Part shown: positions 57,901 through 64,000 of the stretch, one piece after another
How positions within the stretch are numbered: the first letter of the stretch is position 1
Layout: every line of letters begins with the position of its first letter
Origin: Diplosphaera chodatii
Lineage: Eukaryota > Chlorophyta > Trebouxiophyceae > Prasiolales > Stichococcaceae
Length of the DNA stretch: 64,000 bases
Assembly: GCA_032358165.1 (NCBI GenBank)
Contig: JAALGY010000057.1
Coordinates: forward strand, 1,736,001 to 1,800,000
Reading direction: 5' to 3'
Position numbers and translations under genes: made by a program
Notes under the pieces: model-generated
Database searches by the model: none
What the model was told of the DNA's origin: nothing
What the model saw: the letters and a program-made list of their open reading frames with translations, nothing else

Positions 57901-60900
57901 TCGCATAGGCAACCCCAGAGCCAGCAACCAGCGGCAGAGTCATTTCACTGCCTATCATTTAGACGGTAGCCTTGATGGGCGTGCTCATGCAGCGCAACTC
58001 CAGGCTCAGCTCCGGATTGCCAGACGCCAGACGACTGATGCATAAAACTGCGTCAATGACATCAAGTGAGATATCGAATGTTCTCTGCAATGAGTCGCTG
58101 TCAGAAGCGAGCAGGCCGGGCGCAGCAGCTGGCCCTGGCGGCGGCCTTCCGGGCATGGACCGAGCATACAGCCCAGCGCCGGGCCGTGCTGCAGCAGCTG
58201 GCGGCGGTGCATGCGCACTGGGCAACCGCAGCGCAGCGGGCGGCCTTTGACGCCTGGAGCAGCCGCGCCGCCTGGCTGGCGCGTAAGCGGGTCGCCGCCC
58301 TCCGCATGCTGCAGGTCAGCATCTGAACCATACCGATAGGATCCATCTGGTCCTGTGGCATCTGCTGCAGACAAGGCGGTGGCGTCTGGAGCCTGTCGCG
58401 GGCAACAGGCCCGGCAGCGCAGCTGGCACGCTGCCTCGAATGGCTCCGTGCTGATGCAGCCGACGTCACCGGGGTGTCCGTACTGCAGGCCGCTAGGGAG
58501 GACAAAGTGCAGCCTTTGAGGGCATCAGCAGCAGTTCACTATCAGAGGAGAATCGGGATTCATTACACACGAGCAGCAAGCATGACAGTTGTGAAAGCCG
58601 TCCGCAGGTTTGGCGGGCGCGCTACATGCTGCCAGCGCTCCTGGGATGGGCAGATGCTGCACAGCAACAGCGGGCGTTGCGCTGCGGCCTCATCCGCTGC
58701 GTGCAGGTCCGCTATGATCACAGGCTGATAGAACATAGCATACCGTGCTGTCCCTGGGTTGAGTAAGTTGGCCGTCCCATGGCTCGCTAAGCTCTCAAAT
58801 GCCTTCACGATCACAGCCAATACCCTGCAGAGGTGGCAGCGAGTCCAGCTGACGGCTGCCTGGGCGTCTTGGGTTGAGTGGCGGCGACAGCACCACCACA
58901 AGCAGCAGGTGACCAGCTCATTTCCGCCCCTGCTACCCAGAGCCATCAGAAACAGCTAGACGCTGTCGAGTCATGAGCGCCACTCAGCTAGTCACCTGCA
59001 TTGCCTGGAACTATCATTGATAGTTCTGCAGGTGCTGCTGTCAGCGGTGCGGCGCCTGCAGCAGGCGGGCCTGGCACGTGCTTTCGCCGCGTGGGCCGCT
59101 CGAGTGCAGGCGTCACAGCAGAAGCAGACCATGGTGCACATTGCAGTGGGCCGCTGGGCAGCGGCGGCCCTGGCGGCGGCCTTCAGGCAGTGGCGGGGCT
59201 GGGCCTTGGCGCGGGCGCATCATCTGCAGCTGCTCGCTGGTCTGCTCGTTCCATAGGGTTGCACCTGTGGGGTACCACCAGAGCCGTTCGCCAGCACTGC
59301 ACTGCTGCTAAGCGATGCATACCATCCACGATTCACAATCAGGTGGCCGGCACGTCTTGGCAGCCCAGTTTGTGACCGTGAACCGCACTGCTGTTGCTGG
59401 TGCAGGCGCCGTGCAGCGGCTGGCCCAGCACACGCTGCACTCGGCGCTGCAGGCCTGGCGGGAGTGGACGGCTGAAAGGGTCGCGCTGCGGCACAGGCTG
59501 CAGCGCACCCTGGCCCGCTGGCAGCACAGGGCGCTGGCGGCGGCGTTTGCGCGCCTCAGGTTCTCGGCTGCCCCGCTGCCGGCGGCTGAGCGACGGCTGC
59601 CATGCTCACTGGCATGATGAGTGTAAGGCTTGCAGTCAGCCATGTAGCGGGTCGTGGGTTTGCAGGTACAAATGCTGGAAGGCGCGAGCGACGCGGGCCG
59701 CTCAGGCACTGTGGCAGCAGCACACAGCATCCGCCTGCTTCCTTGCCTGGAAGGTGCAGAGTCATGTTGCAACGCAAACAGAAGTGCACTGAGCAACAGC
59801 TTGCCGCAGAGCATACTTTGTGACCACGTCAATTAGAAACAAGCACAACCAGCTGGCCAAACCTCCAAGACACTGAGGGTCAGCTGAAGGTCGGTCTTAG
59901 TGACATGCTGCATGCGTGCCCCTGTGCAGGAGGCTGCGGCACAGGGCCAGAAACGTCAGGCTGCACTGACGGTGGCACTGGTAGTATGGGTGCGGCCGCA
60001 GCAGCGCGCTGCCTTCTCTGCCTGGCTGTGCGTTCACAGAGCTGCCGCTGAGACCCGGCAGCTGGTGTGGATTTGCCGCAATTGCCTTGCACCAAACTGC
60101 GAACTCATGCTAATGTGCTGCGCATCTGCAGCGTGCATCAAGACCCCGCACCATGAGCGTCAATGACGGACACCTGCGGCCGTCATGCGACACAGCAGGC
60201 TGTGCCAGAAGTCTGTCGAGTGTCTGCCTTGTCAGGTGGCGCTGTCCCTGGGCCGCTGGCGGGGCTGCCAGCTGGCGCTCGCCTTCTGCCAGTGGCACGA
60301 TGTGGCAAGCGCCAAATGCTGGCAGCGGCAGGTTGTGCTACACTTTGCAGCGAGGCGCCAGCAGCAGCTTCTGGCCGATGCTTTTGCCGCGTTTCGAGGG
60401 CAGGTAGGCTCCAGTTTGACGACTGTATCCACTGCAGAGTTCCACAGTTGAACTGCTTATGCTACAGCACATGCAATAGGTAGCAATACCATGGAGGTCT
60501 GTGACAAGGCGTCATTGGCATCTAACAGCAATATGTGGCTGCAGGCGCTGCAGCTCGCCAAGCTGCGGTGCGCGGTGCAGCGCCTGATGCAAAGGCAGCT
60601 GGCTTCGGCTTTCAATGGCTGGCAGTTGCAGGCCACCCAGTTCGCCAGGCTGCGTTGTATGGTGCAGCACCTGATGAAGCGCCAGCTCGCTGCGGCATTT
60701 GGCGGCTGGCATGCGGCTGCCTCGGAGCAGCGGCGCCTGGTCTCAGCCACAGGTGCCTGCACAGGGCTGGCTGTCAAGTACGCCGGTTTTGTGGGGATGA
60801 TCAAGGGCAGGTCCCTATGTTTTCTGTAGGCCCACCCGATCAGCATGCATTGCACCCTGCCAGGCAGAGCCTACTAATCGTTGTCATGAGTTGATGGACA

Positions 60901-63020
60901 GGCGCAGCTCTGGTGCGTTGGCGGAACCGCGCTGCAGTGGCGGCGTTGCGGAGTTGGTGCAAGGCGGCGCAGTGGCAGCGCCACACTCGCAACACGCTGT
61001 TGCGCTGCATTGCCAGGCTGCATGCCCGGGTGAGGATGCTGTCATGTTGAAGCCGAACCATGCACACAGCTGCAGCACTAGTTCTATAATGCAGAAGACC
61101 AGCTGTTGGTTCGGCAGTGGCCAGTAGTAACGCAGAGCAGGATGGCTGGCATCGGATGCTGCGCGTACAACCATGCTTTGCTGATGTCCAGGACCTATCA
61201 GCGGCATTTGCAGCATGGTACGAGTCAGTGGGCAGCCGTGCACACAGTGCAGCTAACAAGCACGTCGCCAATGAGTTCTGGCGCAACCGCCAGCTTGCAA
61301 CAACGTTTACAACGCTTGCGCAGCACACCCTGAAGGTCATTGGGCTCAGAAAGGTATGTGGCGGGCACTGTACGTGCATTCGGAGGGTCCTCCTGGCTGT
61401 GGTCTGATGCCCGTGGATGGCTGCTGAGCCCAGTGTGCCATGCAGTGAGGCAGGGTGCACTGTTGATGGCAACAGCTGACGGAAGCACTTGTTGCGGTGC
61501 AGGCTTGCGCGCACATGACTCACGGACACATAACAAAGGCATTTGCTGGCTGGCTACAGGCGACCCAAAGGAATGTCTTTCACAGGTGCATAATATTGTG
61601 TTCCTGTGTACATTGGCCCCTGGCATGTTCAGACGCATGTTCAGGCGCTGCACTGAAGAGGCTACCATGAGGGCTGGTAGGCGCCTGCTTCATGCTGAGT
61701 AGCTTGAGCATGCTGCCACAGGCAGCAGGCTATGTCGCTGCTGAAGCGCTGGCGAGCAGGCGTCACGGCAGCAGCAGTCGCAGGCTGGATTACAATTGTG
61801 GAGCTGCAGCAGGACCAGCAACGGCAGCTGCGGGCTGCCATGGTGCGGTGGCAGCATGCACAGCTGGCTGCCTCCTTCACGCTGTGGTGCGCCGAGGCGC
61901 AGGGCAGGGCGGCCACCGTGAAGCGCCTCACGCAGGTGCTGACGAGCAATAGCTGCTGGGGCTGCCTGTCCATGCAGCCGCTTGTGGTCGAAGCCACACA
62001 ATGGGTATAAGAGTGACTTCAGAGTGTATGAACGTGCCTCGTCCTTGCAGGCTATTGCCCACTGGCAGAACCACAACCTGGCCGCCTGCTTCAGCGCCTG
62101 GCAGCTGCGAGTTCAACAGCATGCAGACCGGCAGGTTCTCCTCCGGCATGCAGTGTCACGGCTGCAGAACCGGATGCTGGCCTCCGCATTCGCCGGCTGG
62201 CAGGCAGCAGCTGCTGACAGCGCTGACCGGCGTCTCTTTCTGCAGCATGCAGCGTCACGACTGCAGAACAGGACTCTGGCCTCCGCACTCGCCGGCTGGC
62301 AGGCAGCAGCTGCTGACAGCGCTGAGCGCCGTCACCTGCTGCTGCATGCCGCGGCTCGCCTGCAGTCCCGTTCCCTTGCTGCTGCATTTGCGGGCTGGCA
62401 TGCGGCAGCTGCTGAGCGTGCTGGCCGCAGGCGCATGCTGCAGCATGTCGCAGCTCACCTGCAGAATGTCGTGCTGTCGGCAGCCTTTGCGGGCTGGGCG
62501 ACATCAGCTGCAGCGTCGGCAGGCCGAAAGCAGCTCCTGCAGCATGCAGCTCTGCGCCTGCAATCCAGGACACTGGCGGCTGCGTTTGGCGGCTGGGAAT
62601 TGGCGGCGGCGGAGCGGGCAAGGCTGCGGGGGGCGCTGGCTCATGCAGTGATGATGCTGCGGGTGGCTGCGGTGGGTCGGGCATTCCGCTCCTGGCACAA
62701 CGTGGCGTCGCGGCGCCAGGTGACTGGGAGGCAGTCTCACCGAGCTGTCCGCCTGTGTCAATTACGCTTCCCAACGGATTGCACCGCAGCTGCCGGCATT
62801 GCTCTCATGAGGTCAGATGTGGTGGTGGTGCCAGGCATGGCTCGCCAAACGGGGCGCTTGTTGCTTGCAGGGCCAGGGGCGTGTTGCGTTGCAGGTGGTC
62901 GCCCGCATCGCACACGGCGCCCAGCTGCGCTGCTTCCTGGCTTGGTCGGTCAACACCCTGTACCGCCGTCAGAAACGTCAGGTGCAAAGAGTTTTGAACC
63001 ACTTTATCATTTCAGTTTAA
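51983..63020 (+). CDS. Giant Sfi1-like centrin-binding repeat protein
   Basis: The start is the ATG at 51983; exon 1 is 51983-52144 and exon 2 is 52271-52420 (HFQPGDDTFFYSILLKLSLQ). From about 52.6 kb to the stop TAA at 63018-63020, exon after exon encodes helical repeats of about 32-33 residues with the Sfi1 signature (A-F/L-x-x-W near the end of each). Examples are LRAAFAAWTADL, LHAALAGWRHY, ISAAFVKWKVF (55.3-55.5 kb), LASAFNGWQLQ (60.6 kb), LAACFSAWQLR and LAAAFGGWELA (62.1-62.6 kb). At least 40 such units are visible; yeast Sfi1 has about 20. In Sfi1 each repeat binds one centrin, forming the filament that links or duplicates spindle-pole bodies, and in algae probably basal bodies or centrosomes. 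The longest repeat exon is 55191-55890. The last exon ends QRVLNHFIISV. Some exon borders are approximate, but the family is clear. Centrin genes are not in this window. Confidence 0.82.
62050..62730 (+). repeat. About seven 99-bp in-frame tandem repeats
   Basis: The last large exon of the Sfi1-like gene is made of 33-codon units. The units starting near 62160 and 62259 are nearly identical in DNA (both contain GGCTGGCAGGCAGCAGCTGC), while others differ at many sites. This indicates recent local duplication or gene conversion. Confidence 0.85.
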
Positions 63021-63188
63021 CATGGAGCTCTGAGCACCCTGCACATAATGGCCGTACTAGATTGCCAGCACCAAATCGGCCCAGGGTGACGGATGATCAT
63101 CAGCTGGTGTTGCCAACGTGCTAGGATCGCCACTTTGGCGCTGCTGCTGACATGGCGACCCCAGCAAGTTGTAGGGAAGTGCAATGTA

Positions 63189-63248
63189 TGGGGTGGGATG
63201 GGATGGGAGCGAGGGGGTTTTGGGGGGGTGGGTTTGGGGAGGGGGTGC
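63189..63248 (+). other. G-rich tract with G-quadruplex pattern
   Basis: Four or more runs of three to seven G on the plus strand (GGGGTGGGATGGGATGGG, then further runs to 63248) follow the Sfi1-like stop codon by about 170 bases. Spacing of one or two bases between the first runs fits an intramolecular G-quadruplex. Confidence 0.6.
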
Positions 63249-63465
63249 CGAGGATGCGCAGGCGCAAGCCTCAGCCTACCATAAATTATTCCGTCGGACT
63301 ACACACTTGGTGCAAGCAAAGAGCGACCGCAAGCTGAGTGGACTGCGAGCAGTGCAACTCCCCCGCCACCGCCTTCTTGGGGTGAACGGCTCGCGGTGAA
63401 CGGCCGGACAGGTAAGTATGACTACTTGCCTGTTGGTGTGACGATGATGTGCAGCAAAGCGGCCA

Positions 63466-63972
63466 TTGCTGCAGGCTCCAGTTATGGGTCTGCAAACTTG
63501 CAGCCACATGCACCGCCGTCTGAAACCGAGTATGAACGAGGCAGTCAGCCTTTATCTAGAGGCAACAGTAGTTGCAAGACGTGGGGACGGTGGAGGGGCA
63601 GGGGTGTGGAGTGTGTTGTGTGTGGGCTGTGGGGGTGAAGCGCAAGAGCGCCAAAAAAATTGGGTCAGACGGCTTGTTGAGATCAGACGCTCGGCAATCT
63701 TTAGTAACAATTGGCGTTCGCACGTGCGAGACGCGAGTTTGTCCCTCACCGGCATAAGGGAAGCATGCAAAGGGGAGCGGACGCCGGAAGAGGCCGTGTA
63801 TCCTGAAAGACTGTGGGCCAGTGGCGTCGCGGCCCTCGTTTCGCAAAAAACTTAATTTCTGCCCCTTACCGACGAGGACATAACCATTCGTGAAATTCAG
63901 CTTGCTCGCCGCACGGCAGGCAGAGCTCTTCGCCCTGCGACATCGTTTGCAACAGTGCAAGAGATGGACGAG
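63466..63972 (+). CDS. Exon fragments of a plus-strand gene leaving the right edge
   Basis: Two open pieces look coding. The first is near 63470-63585 (HRRLKPSMNEAVSLYLEATV in one frame). The second is 63856-63972, which reads TDEDITIREIQLARRTAGRA, then LRPATSFATVQEMDE, and stops at a good donor (GTAATT at 63973). The two cannot be joined with confidence and no family is recognised. The remainder lies outside the window. Confidence 0.3.
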
Positions 63973-64000
63973 GTAATTTCAGGCCACAAGCTGGCAGCGC

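Noticed and set aside
62150..62560. Regular repeats that could suggest a CRISPR or satellite array
   Set aside because: Units are contiguous without spacers, are multiples of three bases and encode Sfi1-type repeats, so this is coding sequence.

Overview
The window is nuclear DNA of a eukaryote with short introns (about 45-250 bases, GT or occasionally GC donors, TGCAG-type acceptors) and GC-rich, alanine/glutamine-rich exons. The gene set points to a green alga, probably a trebouxiophyte relative of Chlorella or Coccomyxa. It holds a fused full-size peroxisomal ABCD transporter of the plant COMATOSE type, a plant-style CAF-1 large subunit, plant-like U6 snRNA, a U-box protein and an Sfi1-type centrin-binding protein. 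No bacterial operons, CRISPR arrays, convincing tRNAs or intact transposon genes were seen. Almost every gene is split into many exons, so gene spans here are joined from exon fragments whose reading frames and splice phases agree. Exact ends of some genes remain open.

Left part (1-16.4 kb). The 3' part of a mitochondrial complex III assembly chaperone gene (CBP3/UQCC1) runs off the left edge. Next come two tandem, minus-strand F-box/leucine-rich-repeat paralogues (1.6-5.8 kb and 7.9-12.3 kb) lying in a segmental duplication. The unit with the first copy carries an extra 1.3 kb, bounded by short inverted termini, upstream of the gene. Two U6 snRNA copies follow, in a second, smaller duplication, with an unidentified plus-strand gene between them.

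Middle part (16.6-40.6 kb). A minus-strand gene encodes a helical-repeat protein with a C-terminal U-box. A small plus-strand gene encodes a single-pass membrane protein with a basic tail. Then comes the 8.7-kb minus-strand ABCD transporter gene, divergent from a CAF-1 large-subunit gene (FAS1) whose N-terminus carries a homeodomain, an unexpected fusion.

Right part (41-64 kb). It holds an unidentified helical-repeat gene, a FAM21/WASHC2-like WASH-complex subunit (minus) divergent from a secreted orphan protein (plus), a DEDDh exonuclease (minus) divergent from an 11-kb Sfi1-like centrin-binding repeat gene (plus), a G-rich tract, and fragments of one more plus-strand gene leaving the right edge. 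Three head-to-head gene pairs share short intergenic regions. The WASH/secreted pair has a perfect inverted pair of E2F-like sites between the two start codons. The genes do not form one pathway; they are a normal mix of cell-biology genes (organelle import, chromatin assembly, endosomal actin, centrosome, RNA decay).
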